Shown here piece by piece: positions 31,950 to 43,907 of a DNA stretch of 64,000 bases. Position numbers and translations under genes: made by a program. A model generated the notes under the pieces. It did no database searches and was not told the origin of the DNA. It was given only the letters and a program-made list of their open reading frames with translations. Every line of letters begins with the position of its first letter. Position 1 is the first letter of the stretch. The stretch is from Brienomyrus brachyistius (lineage: Eukaryota > Chordata > Actinopteri > Osteoglossiformes > Mormyridae): the NCBI RefSeq assembly GCF_023856365.1, contig NW_026042394.1, positions 372,001 to 436,000 on the forward strand, given 5' to 3'.

Positions 31950-33421
31950 TTACTACAAATTGTCACCCCCCCCCCGCCCCCCACAGAAACTGGATCTGGC
32001 TATAGTGGGAAAATCTTTTTTTTTTTTTTATTTGTGAGAACTTGAAAGCAAAACAAAACTTGGAAAAAATATATGCTCATTCACCAATTTTCTAATCTGG
32101 GGTCTAAAGTGGTCAGGCTTGCAAGTGTATTTGGTTATTTGTCTATCCTAGCCTGTTGCAGTGTATATTTCCTGTATATTTTGCATGTAAAAAATGTTGT
32201 TTGTTATGTCAGTGCTTAATATTATCATGTAGTCTTCATGAACTTTCTTCATCTTGGCCAGGGACTGCATTTGAAAAGTAGCCACTTGACTAAAATTGGC
32301 ACATTTTCAGAAATGCCAGCAACAATACTGATAATGAACACCCCTCTAACTGACTCTCAGTTGGTTTAGAAAAAAGACTTTTAAGAGAAAAGAAAGCCTT
32401 CCTTTGGTTTTGCATTTTTCTCTTTTTTGTTGGCTGTGCACAATATATTAGAAGAATACCTTACAATTATATTAGTTAAGAAATAACAGATTGCGTATAT
32501 ACAATATTAAGGTGATAACAACAACCCTCACTGTCTCTAGGTGCTGCTTCAGACAGGGCATTCTGCAGCAGGGACACCACCCGTCGTGCAGCATCCAGCA
32601 AATCTCCCTATCACAACAGCCCACATAACAGAATAACATTAGTGTATGATTCAGTAGGGCTAGTCCAGGTCTGGAAAGTAGTTGGGCCAGATTTTTAAAC
32701 CAAGAAATTTAGCTGGGCCAGACATTTTCAGCGGCCCAGTAAGCAACAGGTAATGGCATTTTAAACAAACACAAATCAAGGTACATTATTTTAAAAAACT
32801 ACAACTGAACAGAATCTGAGAGCAATATTTTTTTTCACTTCTGAAATGAGAAAAATATTTTGGTCGTATCTGACCTAGACGCATCCCAAAGAAAAAAAAT
32901 GCCTATTAGATGGTAAACAGACATAAAGAAAAAGGGAAAAATCGTCTATAATCATCATCCGCTTATACTGTGGTGATCCATTTCACCCACACAGGCATGA
33001 TCACCATTAGCGGTTTCCACATTATTGTCGAGGTGACTATTCACTTTACCTCTGCTTTCTCCGACATCTTCCTGATTCTGCCGCCAACAAGGGGCTCATA
33101 GGGTGGAGACTGAGGGTGTTAAACAGACCAATCTTTTGTCACTGAATGCAACAAATAATGTATTTATCTGTCAAAAGTCCAGCACCAGGAAAAGCAACAG
33201 AGTGACAGTAGAAACTGTAATAATAATGGAAGTGCGCCGCCCTACAGGGAAGGAGGAGTGATGGGAGTCCCGGTGGTGGCTAAGCGCGCGTGGGGAGAGG
33301 CGTCGTACTGTGAGGCTTCATGAACTTCCGATGGGGCAGTGCTGTCATACAGCGGGGAGCCTGAGAGGGGCACTGTGGCCGGGTGCGAGAGCCCTGGGTA
33401 ATGAGTTGTAGAGCTGCGCAG
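31950..33421. other. Non-coding stretch
   Basis: C-rich and T-rich runs at 31967-31982 and 32018-32028, then AT-rich sequence. 32660-32740 has two GGGCCAGA motifs. No gene recognised. Confidence 0.45.
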
Positions 33422-33698
33422 TGTCACGATCGGGTACAAGCAGGCAGGCGATCGTGCGGGCAAGGCGTGCAAGGAGCAAGCGGACAGGCAAAAACGGGAG
33501 TTTAATTAGGAAGCGCGGACGGGGAAACATCTCACGCATACAAACATCAATGACAGACACTGGACTCAGGTAAGACACGGACTGAAATACACAGGACTGA
33601 GCAAATTAACTAGATACAGCTGGGTACAAATCGGGAGAAAACACGTGGGTAATCAGGGGGCGTGGCACACAGGAGGAGCGGACGAGCCGGGCATGACA
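33422..33698 (-). mobile_element. Intact 277-bp gypsy-type solo LTR with 5-bp target duplication
   Basis: Runs from TGTCACG to CATGACA, with CGCAG on both sides (33417-33421 and 33699-33703). Read on the minus strand it is TGTCATGCC...CGTGACA, with CTAATTAAACTCCCG as a possible poly(A) region. It shares its body with 14744-15000 and 42471-42726. Confidence 0.9.
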
Positions 33699-33703
33699 CG
33701 CAG

Positions 33704-35708
33704 GAACTGAGAGCCCAAGCTGTTGGACATTCCACTGGACTAGGAGACTGGGGTGAGTGAGGAGGAGCTCATTGACCACAAACTGGGATACTGGCTGTGT
33801 GTGAGCAATGGGGTGGAGATTAAGGAAAGACGTTAAATCAGCATGCAGTGTTGCCTGGAAACAACAACAAATATACTAGTGTCACTGTACTAAAACAATA
33901 TCAAAATAATGCCTATTTTTTATTCATTTTACTTGTAGAGTGCAAAGTACAAAGGAAAACAAAGAGTAACTATGGCGAAATAAATCAAAGCATGTCCCAG
34001 AATGATGGGCCTGAATGGATCAGGACAGAAGAAGGCGAAAGTCCTGTTAACGAGGTGAGACGATGCAGACACAGGCCAGGATGTGGGTATAGGCGAGAAC
34101 AAGAGGGAAGACGGGGGCCCGAGACTCAGCATGGGGACAGGTGGGGGAGGGGAGGCACGGGCTCACCTGGAGCTGCTCCCGGAGGTGCCGCTATGACTCA
34201 TGGGTAACATGCCGGAATGGGACGGCACCTGTAGGCTGGACCAGTTGTCATGGGAGGGCAACATGGACAGACAGGTAGACGAGCTGTCTGAATAAGCAGC
34301 TGCAAGTATAAAACAATAAATGAAGCAGGTATGTGGTGGGCAGTGTTACAGCGTCCTTAATATGGTCAATACAGAAAAGGCATGTTATCATGTTATGTAT
34401 ATACTGCCTCCAGTTACTTAATGCCTAACTTTAATACATTGATTGATTTGTTCACTGCTGCAGCCTGTGTCAACTTTCCTTTCAGACAGATGTAAAGTCC
34501 ATTCTGTTTTTGTTCTGTGTAGTTTTTTTTGAACAGCATATGGCTGAATTCTGTTAAACCTCAGACTGAAGAAAATTGTGTTAATTGAAAAGCAAATATC
34601 AAAAACTCAGTCTGCAGGAATGTTTTTCTAAATATTTCTGTGGACTTTTGGAAATTTCACGAAATTCCATTGCTCCATTACATAAACACTGAGTGAGATT
34701 TCATTCCCATTACTGCAACGTATGAAGAGGATTATGACTTATTACTTTAGGTTATCGGACTGAGTGAGTTTTGGAAATTTGCTCTTCGATAACTGAAGCA
34801 GTGCTGTGAATGCAGAGGTTATATGCGTCGCATATCAACAGAACTGTATGTTTATGTCTTGTCTTAATTATTTTGATTAAATGTCTAACTATTCCCAATA
34901 TGTGTGAACATACTTGGCCAAATAAAGCTGATTCTGATTCAGTCAGAGGGTAATCGTCGGTGTGCTGTACTATCGTGGTGACCCACACAGAGAGCTTAGG
35001 ACCATGATTTCAGTGTGTGCTTGTGTGAGGGGACAGGCAGGGCGGCGGCTCACTGGGTGATGCACTCCTGTGGGTATAGGGGCTGGGATAGGGGGCGGAG
35101 CAGTTACTCCTCAAGGAGGAGTAACAGTCACAGCCGTGGGGGGAGGAGAGGGAGAGGGTGCTCCCAAACTGGGGGTGTGGGTTTGATGAAGAGCAGAGAG
35201 ACCCTGAGCCTGGGATGAACCAGCTGCCTACTGAAACGAAAGCGGATAAAGACAGAAACTAGAACCTCAAACTAAACAACACAAACAACAATATCAAGTT
35301 ATATTCAATCATTAAACCGTTATATATTTAATCTAAACAATAGTAATAAATATCGTTCCGATTCAAAATATCATTTACGGGTGAATCTTATGACTTGCAT
35401 TGGGAAACAGGAAACGGGCCAAGCTGCAGGGCCAGTTCAAAGGCATAGTGCGAGGCGCCCAGAAAGGGGGCGAGGTCTGGGCGGAGTCAGCTAAAGAATA
35501 AAAAGGCCTGACCTTTTTCTGGATGCTGTGGACTGTGTTTGTGTGTGAGCTGCAGCTGCATGTTCCTTACATTTTTTTTATTAACACCAGCACCGTGAGG
35601 TTTGGCCTGGACTGGGTCCTGTCCTGCACGGTTGAAGACATGTTGACTGATGGTCAGCCCGTGTTCTGTTGGATCCCACAGAAAGGAAATGGGAATCCCG
35701 TTTGGATC
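33704..35708. other. Non-coding stretch with GC-rich and AT-rich parts
   Basis: 34020-34260 and 34990-35200 are G-rich. 35105-35130 holds GTTACTCCT...AGGAGTAAC, a 9-bp stem with a 5-bp loop. 35480-35510 has GGGCGGAGTC and GAATAAAAAGGCC, which could be a core promoter. The frame at 35523-35717 has no recognised domain. Confidence 0.4.
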
Positions 35709-36245
35709 GGATGCTGACAGTTGAAAAAAAACTCATGTCTGTGTGTTATGAAAGAATATCAATAAATGTTTCCGAAAGGGGATGACTCATTTGGTAATTA
35801 TTTACGGCTTATGTTATGGCTGAGAAATTTACAGTCTTTACTAAAGTCTGACTTCTTTCGAGTCACCTTTAATATAGATTGGACACTCTCTATGCTATGT
35901 ACAATACTTATATAGATGGTACATGTTTACTTGCTTGCACAGATGGTTGATTAGGTAATTAGTGTAAGTGTGTGTGTGTGTGTGTGTCCAATCGCATGTA
36001 TGTCCAAGGTCCATAGTAAGTAATATACACTGATCAAGAGATGCCTGAAAGTGGATGAAAGAGGACATTAGTGGGTGTATCACTTAGTGTAACGGGTGCA
36101 GGAAAATGAGCAGGACTGCAAGCCATATAATGACCCACTGTCCTTATCTAGCTCTTAATACAGTATGCATACAGTGATGTATCTACAATGGACAGCTACT
36201 ATAAGCAGATAGCACAGTACAGGTGCTTAATCTGTATGCTATTTC

Positions 36246-36470
36246 CATCCATCCATTGTCCAAACCGCTTATCCTACTGGGTCACAGGGGGTCCGGAGTC
36301 TATCCCGGAATCAATGGGCACGAGACAGGGAAGAACCCAGGATGGGGGGCCAGCCCATCACAGCTCACACTCACACACCATTCACTCACACATGCACACC
36401 TACGGGCAATTTAGCTACTCCAATTAGCCTCAGCATGTTTTTGGACTGTGGGGGGAAACCGGAGGAAACT
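36246..36470 (-). repeat. SINE copy 4, left arm
   Basis: CCATCCATCCATTGTCC to GGGGGGAAACCGGAGGAAAC. It ends at the inner boundary of the inverted duplication, without its head. Confidence 0.9.
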
Positions 36471-36596
36471 AGCAGCTTTGTGTGGTAATTGTTTGTATTA
36501 AAAATACATTGGATCAAGTCAAATTATTTTTATGAAGAATTAACATCTAAAAGCTGCTAGTAGACCGTGGGAAAATAATTTTTCTATTTTCTTGCT

Positions 36597-36608
36597 GCCA
36601 TCTCGTGG
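36597..36608 (-). promoter_or_regulatory. CTCF core-like motif, one mismatch
   Basis: Minus strand CCACGAGATGGC differs from CCASYAGRKGGC at position 5. Matches of this quality are expected by chance a few times in a window this size. Confidence 0.25.
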
Positions 36609-37478
36609 CCAAAAGTAGGTATTGCAATTTCCATCATATGTAAGAGGGCCTGCCCATCAGAGTAATGTACATCCTGTGACATGTATTGACTATCAAGACA
36701 AACTGAAACACGGTGTATTAGGCTGTCAATGAGTACTGGACTAGGGTGAAAAACTGCCTGATAATCTACCTATTAACTAGAAGAGTACAAACTGGAGACG
36801 GATCCCCTAATACAGAGGGATTAACGTCTGTGCCACATCCAGAACCATTCAGTGTAGGAGTCTGGTGGTTCTACTGGATACTGACAAGTACCCAGCCCCT
36901 TTGTTCCCTCTGATAATCATCAGTCCTCCTCTGAATGCCTTCACCACTCTATTCCTGAATAGGTACACATTTAAATATGCTAGCAAGATCAAGGTATTGG
37001 GATAACTGTTAGGTTCGCTGTTAAGAGAGTTGCAGTGAAAACCATCATACACAGTGGCCCTTTCTGGATAAGATTACCTCCCTCTGATCTAACAGGTCAA
37101 GATCAAAGCAAGGTGCATTGCAATGTCTGACACCCAGCACACTACAGCATATAAAATACAGGTATCCATCGCCTTCCGCATTTGGAACCAGGACCACTTG
37201 TTGCAAGTCAATTTGGGCGTATCTCAAGTTATACGAGAGAGGCAAGACATTAAGGACAGTATACACAGTACTGAAATAATAATGTACATATTAAACCACA
37301 GCACTTAATAAACAGATACTGCACTTACATTTCACAAAAAAAAAATAAAGCACAGATTGCACTAAGAAATCAAAAGATGCATGTGCTAGCAAACAGTGGG
37401 AGCTGAGGAAGAAGCAGTGGTGAAATACTTTATTGTACAGTACAGTAAGTTTCTTTTTATAGAATGAAATAGCATACA

Positions 37479-37829
37479 GGGGGCGGCATGGTGGTGCAGT
37501 GGTTAGCACTGTTGCCTCACACCTCTGGGACCCGGGTTCGAGTCTCTGCCTGGGTCACATGGGTGTGGAGTTTGCATGTTCTCCCCATGTCGTCGTGGGG
37601 TTTCCTCCCGCAGTCCAAGAATATGCTGAGAATATGCTGAGGCTAACTGGAGTTACTAAATTGCCCGTAGGTATGCATGTATGAGTGAATAGTGTGTGAG
37701 TGTGCCCTGTGATGGGCTGGCTCCCCATCCTGGGTTGTTCCCTGCCTCGTGCCCATTGCTTCCGGGATAGGCTCCAGACCCCCCACGACCCAGTAGGATA
37801 AGCGGTTTGGACAATGGATGGATGGATTG
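37479..37829 (+). repeat. SINE copy 5, nearly full length with Pol III boxes
   Basis: Head GGGCGGCATGGTGGTGCAGT with box A-like TGGTGCAGTGG (37492-37502) and box B GGTTCGAGTCT (37535-37545), then body and a (GGAT)n tail at 37816-37829. It is the reference copy for this family: tRNA-like head, internal part, LINE-like tail with simple repeats. Confidence 0.92.
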
Positions 37830-38429
37830 AAATAGCATACAGATCTTATAAGCACCTGTACTGTGCTATCTGCTCATAGTAGCTGTCCATTGTAGATACA
37901 TCACTGTATGCATACTGTATTAAGAGCTAGACAAGGGTCATTATATGGCTTGCAGTCCTGCTCATTTTCCTGCACGCGTTACACTAAGTGATACACCCAC
38001 TAATGTCCTCTTTTATCCACTTTCGGGCATCTCTTGATCAGTGTATATTATTTACTATGGACCTTGGACATACATGCGATTGAACACACACACACACTTA
38101 CACTAATTACCTAATCATCCATCTGTGCAAGCAGGTAAACATTTACCATCTATGTAAGTATTGCACATTGCATAGAGAGTGTCCAATCTATATTAAAGGT
38201 GACTCAAAAGAATTCAGACTTCAGTAAAGACTGTAAATTGGCAGCCATAACATAAGCCGTAAATAATTACCAAATGAGTCATCCCCTTTCGGAAACATTT
38301 ATTGATATTCTTTCATAACACACAGACATGAGTTTTTTTTCAACTGTCAGCATCCTTCTCGATTGTCAGAAGCTCTGCGCTAGAGGGAGGTTTACTGGTC
38401 TTATACTCTTCTGGCACCTTGTGTGATTC

Positions 38430-38700
38430 CTGACTTGGGACATCAGTTTGGCTCCTTCTGTATGTGGTTTACATTGTATTTGTTCTTTAAAGTTGCCCCT
38501 TCAGAATTAGACAGTGTAACCAGCTTGCCACATATTGCCTGGATGACATAAGGTCCGGTAAAATCCGGTTCCGTTCTTCCTCCTTTCCGTCCCCGCTTCC
38601 TCATGTTGAACAGAAGCGCCTCATCTCCAACATGATAAACTGTGTTTTGGTACCTCTTTTGTATTCGTTTACCACATGCCTGCTTCTGTTTTTCCTGTGA
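38430..38700 (-). pseudogene. Ty3/gypsy-like integrase C-terminal fragment
   Basis: On the minus strand, VYHVGDEALLFNMRKRGRKG and FTGPYVIQAICGKLVTLSNS then KYNVNHIQKE match the C-terminal domain after the integrase core in a KRBA2/GIN-like gypsy group. A stop follows. The core-end motif AAYHPQTNGLDEKTND lies at 39307-39368 on the same strand, about 600 bp away. Confidence 0.7.
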
Positions 38701-38974
38701 CTAGGAGATGTTTTCAGCTGTTGTTGCTTATTGTCTCAACTACTTTATTTTTTTCATCAAAAAACGTGCCGTAGCTTTTCTCATCGGGAAGAATAATTGT
38801 GGAAAGCTGAAGTGGAAAAACATTCATAGCAAATTATTATTATTCACAGATCATTATAAAGAGTCATTTTCTAAAAGCATTAAGAACAATGTAATTTGCT
38901 GTTTCAAGATATGTTTTTAAATAACTACTTGTCAGTCATAAGAAACTCTTCAACACACATGATCCGATCTTGCC

Positions 38975-39198
38975 ACAAATCATTTTTAATCTCACTTTTG
39001 TTGCCAGCAGTTCAGACATTAATGGCTGTGTGTTGAGTTATTTTGAGGGGACATCAAATTTACACCATTATACAAGCTGTACACTGATTACTTTACATTC
39101 TATCAGAGTTTCATATCTTTAACGTTGTCCCTTGAAAAGATATAATAAAATATTTACAAAAATGTGTGGGGTGTACTCACTTTTGTGAGATACTGTAT
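38975..39198. mobile_element. Tc1-like terminal inverted repeat, single end
   Basis: CACTTTTGTTGCCAGCAGTT, TGGCTGTGTGTTGAGTTATT, TATTTACAAAAATGTGTGGG and ACTCACTTTTGTGAGATACT with GTA end match a fish Tc1 element terminus of about 220 bp. The other end and transposase are absent. It sits in the gap between the two integrase pieces. Confidence 0.85.
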
Positions 39199-39306
39199 AT
39201 TAAGGGATTGATTGTCAATAATATCAGTAATTCCTGATGTAATGTTAAAAGAATAGAGCCTGTCTCACACAGTTCTAAAACAACCTCAAAAACAGACTTA
39301 CCATTT

Positions 39307-39368
39307 TATGTCATCATTCGTTTTCTCATCCAGGCCATTGGTTTGGGGATGATATGCAGCAGTGATCA
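39307..39368 (-). pseudogene. Integrase core end (AYHPQTNG motif)
   Basis: Minus strand PLITAAYHPQTNGLDEKTND. The motif lies just before the third catalytic residue region in gypsy integrases. It is cut at its upstream side by the dispersed repeat starting at about 39366. Confidence 0.7.
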
Positions 39369-40022
39369 ACGGCAGAACAGGGGCTCTGAACGCAGTATGG
39401 ATTAAAAAGGAATTAACCATCTCTCTCAATATAAAATTAGGATCATTTATTCTCTACAGAGGCCCCCATAGAATAGTGCATCCATCCCCTCACTCATGTT
39501 TAGACAGACGTAAGGCAACAGGCCAATGACATTCAGAACAGCAACAACATCAACAATTGTACAGCTAGTTTTAAAATTTAATAAAAAAGACAAACCAATT
39601 AGGTAATATTAATGAAATTATTAAAATGTGCAGATTAATAGTCAGAAATAATTTGCGATTTTAAGAGCGGAAAGGATACATTAAAACTCAATTACATTTA
39701 TCCCTTAATAATAAAAAAAAGGTTTTTGAATTTTACATCATGATAAATGAGAACTATATGTGATTACTAATTACTGTTGACTAATTTCCTGTCTGGACGT
39801 TTCCCTCCTCATTGTTAAAAGTCATTATATGTCTGGGTGCCAGTCAGTGGAAGCACACAGACATGTTGGCCAGCTGTCATATTCATTCAGCACCAGCCCA
39901 TCAAGTAGAGAATTCAGCACCACGGACAGTGACCTGTGTTACAATGACATCAGGTCATTGGCTCTAAATATTTTTCTAGAAATAACTAAATGGCTCTATT
40001 GTAGAAATTTCCAGCCAGAGTC

Positions 40023-41025
40023 TTGTGGTGCGTTCGTTTTTCTCTCGGAACTTGGAAATTCCAAATTGGGTGACATCACATCCAACAATCTCCCGTTCAA
40101 GCTAGCACAACTCGGAACAAACATGGCTGCCTCCATGAATACGCTGCTGTGTTGTTGCTTTATATTTTAGCAGTTATGGAGTAAGATTATTATTTCAGAC
40201 AAATAAACAAGAAACAGGAACTAGTCAAACCACATTAAAAGCTTTATAAAGTATTTTAGTACATTCATAGCGATATTCTTTTTTCGAGAGGCAAACAAAC
40301 TACAAACAAACCAAAAACACTAACAAGTCTGGTAAAAATCTGATATTGCATGTTAGGATACTGTTTACGGTCACAATATGGTATTCTCTAAATCGAACAC
40401 GTGCAATTACATTAATAATTACTAATAATTATAAATAATAATAATAATAAATGGGCGGTATGGTCGTGCACTGGTTAGCACTGTTGCCTCACACCTCTGG
40501 GACCCAGGTTCAAATCTCCGCCTGGGTCACATGTGTGTGGAGTTTGCATGTTCTCCCCATGTCGTCGTGGGGTTTCCTCCGGGTACTCCGGTTCCCCCCC
40601 ACAGTCCAAAAACATGCTGAGGCTAATTGGACTTGCTAAATTGCCCGTAGGAATGCATGTGAGAGTGCATGGTGTGTGTGAGTGTGCCCTGCGATGGGCT
40701 GGCCCCCCATCCTGGGTTGTTCCCAGCCTCGTGCCCATTGCTTCCGGGATAGGCTCCGGACCCCCCGTGACCCAGTAGGATAAGCAGTTTGGAAAATGGA
40801 TGGATGGGATAATAATAAATTTAACAAAATAAACATTTTTAAGGATTTGTAAAATAGAATTAATGTTGAGTGTGTAAGCCGCCATGTTGAAATTACGTCA
40901 CAGGGGCAACTCGGACAAGAAGATTCTGTCAGACATTAACGTCATAAAAGAGGCGTTTCTAATGGGAAGTGATGTTTTTCGTGACGTTTTTGTCCGAGTT
41001 GGAGTGAAATAATCAAACGCAGCAT
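40023..41025. mobile_element. Insertion in retroelement copy A, with a SINE inside
   Basis: The other two copies read straight from CCAGCCAGAG to GGTTCCTAT; here about 1.0 kb separates them. Ends TGGTGCGTTCG and (reverse) TGCTGCGTTTG resemble each other, and both ends have AACTCGGA and CATGGC-like text, suggesting a MITE-type element with imperfect inverted ends. Target duplication not clear. Confidence 0.6.
40451..40809 (+). repeat. SINE copy 6
   Basis: Head GGGCGGTATGGTCGTGCACT, box B-like GGTTCAAATC, body and GGATGG tail. Nested in the 40023-41025 insertion. Confidence 0.92.
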
Positions 41026-41684
41026 GTGTTCCTATTTGAAGAGAATATTCTATTTTTATTCTAAGGAACTACAGAAAATCAGCTCTGCATGTGATCTCCC
41101 CTTTACTGCTCGAGCAGGGCACACGCACATCAACAAGTGTCAAGGCAGCAAGTGCATGCAAACAACTTCTCAGGACGGTTACAGTATAGGACCTTCAGAA
41201 AGAGCCAGACTGCGGCGTCATTCAGAGATTCCATTGTCTAAGGCTTGCACTAAAACATTACAGCATATTTAAACAAAGTAGCATGGCACCTGTGTCAGAA
41301 TCCCTCCCTGCCTTGTTCTGTTCTCTCTTTGTTGTCCCCATTTAGCCAGCACATGTCACTGGCCATCCTGACTCCTCTTTTGATTGTGGGTTTTAAGGGT
41401 ATCAGTGGGTCTGTGTTTTCATAATTGTCCCCCAGGCCACCATGCTGCTCAGCCCTTGATTCCAACTACAGTTGCAATCAGGTGGTTCTCAATCTACTAG
41501 GACTGTATAACAGGATTGGCCACCTGTTCTACCTTTACTCGTTCAGCCGCATTCATGAGTCTGGCCTATAGGTTATTCAAATTTTGTCCTGCCAAATTTA
41601 CCGGACAGGAGGTGGACACTGCAAATGAATGTGTGAATACTCCAATACCTACATCTTTACAAGTTACCTGAAGTGGTTTGGTAA

Positions 41685-41905
41685 ATGATTGTGAGGTTGG
41701 AAGTCCTTCTTGATGTCTGTTTGCAGCTCATCCACCAGCAACTGCACGAGTTGTCGCTCCCAGAGGGAATCCCACTCTCGGTCCGCTGGAGGGTCCATCT
41801 CACTGTAGCTGGAGTATGTTTCCATCAGTCACTTGGCGTGGGGCTCACAGAATTTACCAGGCTCCTGTTTAATCTGACGCACCTTAGTCCAGTCCATGCA
41901 TCTGG
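41685..41905 (-). pseudogene. Retroelement Gag-like fragment
   Basis: The minus strand contains KQEPGKFCEPHAK, then SYSEMDPPADREWDSLWERQ and LVQLLVDELQTDIKKDF after a stop. It matches 14210-14345 (EPGK...DREC) and, at its end, 59345-59430 (LLVDGLQTDIKK). It lies upstream of the dispersed element described from 41690 to 39366. Confidence 0.55.
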
Positions 41906-42329
41906 GGAACTTCTCTGAAAATCTCTGGCAGATTCTTTGCAGCTATACTTGATATTGGGTACTTGCCGCAACTAAGTAATGGGTTGTTGAATCAAAGTCC
42001 CGTTCCATGTCAAAAATAACCCCATTTTAGGGTTTTGTTAAACAACTGGTCTAATTTGGATGCAGAGGTTCTGCACGGAAGGCCCAGTCTCTGAAGGGCT
42101 GTGGCATAGCGAGGCCTGTTCTGCCTGGAATCCGGCAGGTCACTGGCAACATCCCCCAACTCCTTCATCTATAAGGTCGGGAAACCAGAACGTTTACTCC
42201 CCCTTATGGATAAGGACATACCAACGTTGGGGCAACTCCTGCTGCCTGAGTCTTCAACCAAGTCCAAAACAAAAGTATACAATGTTAGGAAGGGTAATTC
42301 AATGGTATGAGACTGAAACTAGAAACTGT

Positions 42330-43900
42330 AAATCGGATGGAGTTAAATAGCAATACTGTGGAAGAGGCATGGGAATTTTTTAAAAGCACATTGTTGCAAG
42401 TGCAAAAGAACTTCATACCCGTTTCCAGAAAAACTAAATCTAGGAAACTGCAACCAAGCTGGTGTCATGACCTGCTTGTACGATCCTCGTGTGTGCCACG
42501 CCCCCTCATTAACCATGTGTGCTGCCCCGATTGTAACCAGCTGTTTTCTGTCAGTTTGAGTAGTCCTGTGTATTTAGTCCACATTCAAGTCTGTTTCCCC
42601 AGTCCTGTCATTGAAATCTCTCGCTGTTGGTACCTGTTTTCATCAATAAACCCTCATTCCCGACTCTCCGTTTCCCGGATCCTTGATTCCTCGCTTCCTG
42701 CCTGTTCGTCCAGCACGCGATGTCACAGGTGGTTTACTACGAAAATTAAGAATAAAGTCAGGAGCAAAAGGGCTTTCTTCCACAAATGGAAATTAACTAA
42801 TGATTTCAAAATAAAGCAGGAGTATCTAAGTCTACAGGTTTAGTTAATAACAGTTATAAGGATGACGTTAAAAGTTTCTTCCAATATTTTAACTCCGAAA
42901 GAGCTCTAAAAGCTGAAAATCACTCATTTGCAGGATAGTAAGGGCCTTATAATTGAAAATGAAATTGATATAAATGAGTTTAATGATTATTTTACAATGG
43001 CTGTTCACAGTAGAATAGCTTACCACCATTTAGTACAAATACAACGATGTCTATGACCAATATATGTATAACTGAGGCTGATGTGGTACAAAGCCTAGCT
43101 AAGCTCAAAAAAAATAAATCGCAAGGCCCTGATGGCATCTTATCTATAGTTTTAAAAGAGATGAGGGGTATTATTAGCCAACCTTTAACTTTACTATTCC
43201 AGAAATCATTATCTGCTGGTGTGGTATCTTCTGATTGATGTTAGATCATGTCTCATGTCCAGAGAGGCTACAACAGGATCTGGATTTAATTAGCGACTGG
43301 GCTCATACGTGGCAGATGAAATTTAACATAGATAAATATAAGGTAATCCATGCAGGGAGCAGAAATATAGTAAATATAGTAAAGTACAGATATTTTATGG
43401 GTTCCACTGAAATAAAGGTAGCTGATTACGAGAAAGATCTCGGTGTGTATGTTGATACTTCCATGTCCCACTCTTGCCAGTGTGGGGAAGCATTAAAAAA
43501 AGGCAAAAGGATGTTGGATTAAACTCCACACACCTAGAGATGTAAGTCAAGAGAAGTGATGCTACGATTATATAATTCCTTGGTAAGATCCCACCTAGAA
43601 TACTGTGTGCAGGTTTGGTCACCATACCTTCAGAAGGACATTGCTGCCTTGGAAAAGGTGCAACGTAGGATGACTAGAATGATTCCTGCACTTAGAGGAA
43701 TGTCTTATGAGGAGAGGTTCGCTGAGCTGAATCTGTTTAGCCTCAAGCAAAGGAGACTATGGGGGGACATGATCCAGGTATATAAGATTCTAACAGGTCG
43801 GGATGCTGTTCAGCCAAATGACCATTTCAATATTAATTTAAAATACTAGAACTCGTGGCCATAGTGGAAATTAGCTGGAGAACATTTAAAAATGAATCTG
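42330..43900 (+). pseudogene. CR1/L2-like LINE, split by a solo LTR and missing the RT core
   Basis: 42340-42465 encodes a linker (VEEAWEFFKSTLLQVQKNFI, then SRKLQPSW). After the LTR it resumes KIKNKVRSKRAFFHKWKLTN (42748), ITEADVVQSLAKLKKNKSQG then PDGILSIVLKEM (43060-43200, RT start), then jumps to LQQDLDLISDWAHTWQMKFN (43270), so the part with FADDTK is deleted. 43556-43849 encodes the C-terminal block (RLYNSLVRSHLEYCVQVWSP). A reverse LINE 3' end cuts it at about 43905. Confidence 0.8.
42471..42726 (+). mobile_element. Gypsy-type solo LTR inside a LINE
   Basis: TGTCATGACC to GATGTCACA; shares GTGCCACGCCCCCTCATTAA, CAGTCCTGTCATTGAAATC and the CAATAAACC poly(A) region with the LTR at 33422 (opposite strand). 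Flanks GCTGG and GGTGG are a 5-bp duplication with one change. It separates LQPSW from the following KIKNKV of the LINE. Confidence 0.8.
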
Positions 43901-43907
43901 AGGAAGC

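Larger units (their letters stand above)
35709..38355. repeat. Inverted duplication, arms about 760 bp, 1.1-kb spacer
   Basis: 35709-36470 and 37600-38355 are reverse complements at high identity, beginning with GGATGCTGACAGTTG and ending with CAACTGTCAGCATCC. The arms keep GGAAACATTTATTGATATTC, the GT/CA repeat and CTACAATGGACAGCTACTAT in mirrored order. A SINE sits at the mirror position in both arms (36246-36470 minus; 37479-37829 plus). Confidence 0.92.
39366..41690 (-). mobile_element. Dispersed retroelement copy A, split by an insertion
   Basis: 39366-40022 matches 56184-56760, and 41026-41640 matches, in reverse, 59450-60130. Text shared includes GATCAACGGCAGAACAGGGG, CACCAGCCCATCAAGTAGAG and ATCTCCCCTTTACTGCTCG. 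The two parts flank a foreign 1.0-kb piece (40023-41025). Reading from 41905 down to 39366, a Gag-like piece comes first, so the element is drawn as minus. No intact gene remains. Confidence 0.75.

Noticed and set aside
33242..33578. Frames over the solo LTR and flank
   Set aside because: No domain, and they cross the LTR border.
37482..37560. tRNA gene
   Set aside because: Box A and B are present but the rest does not fold as a tRNA and the same head occurs in several SINE copies.
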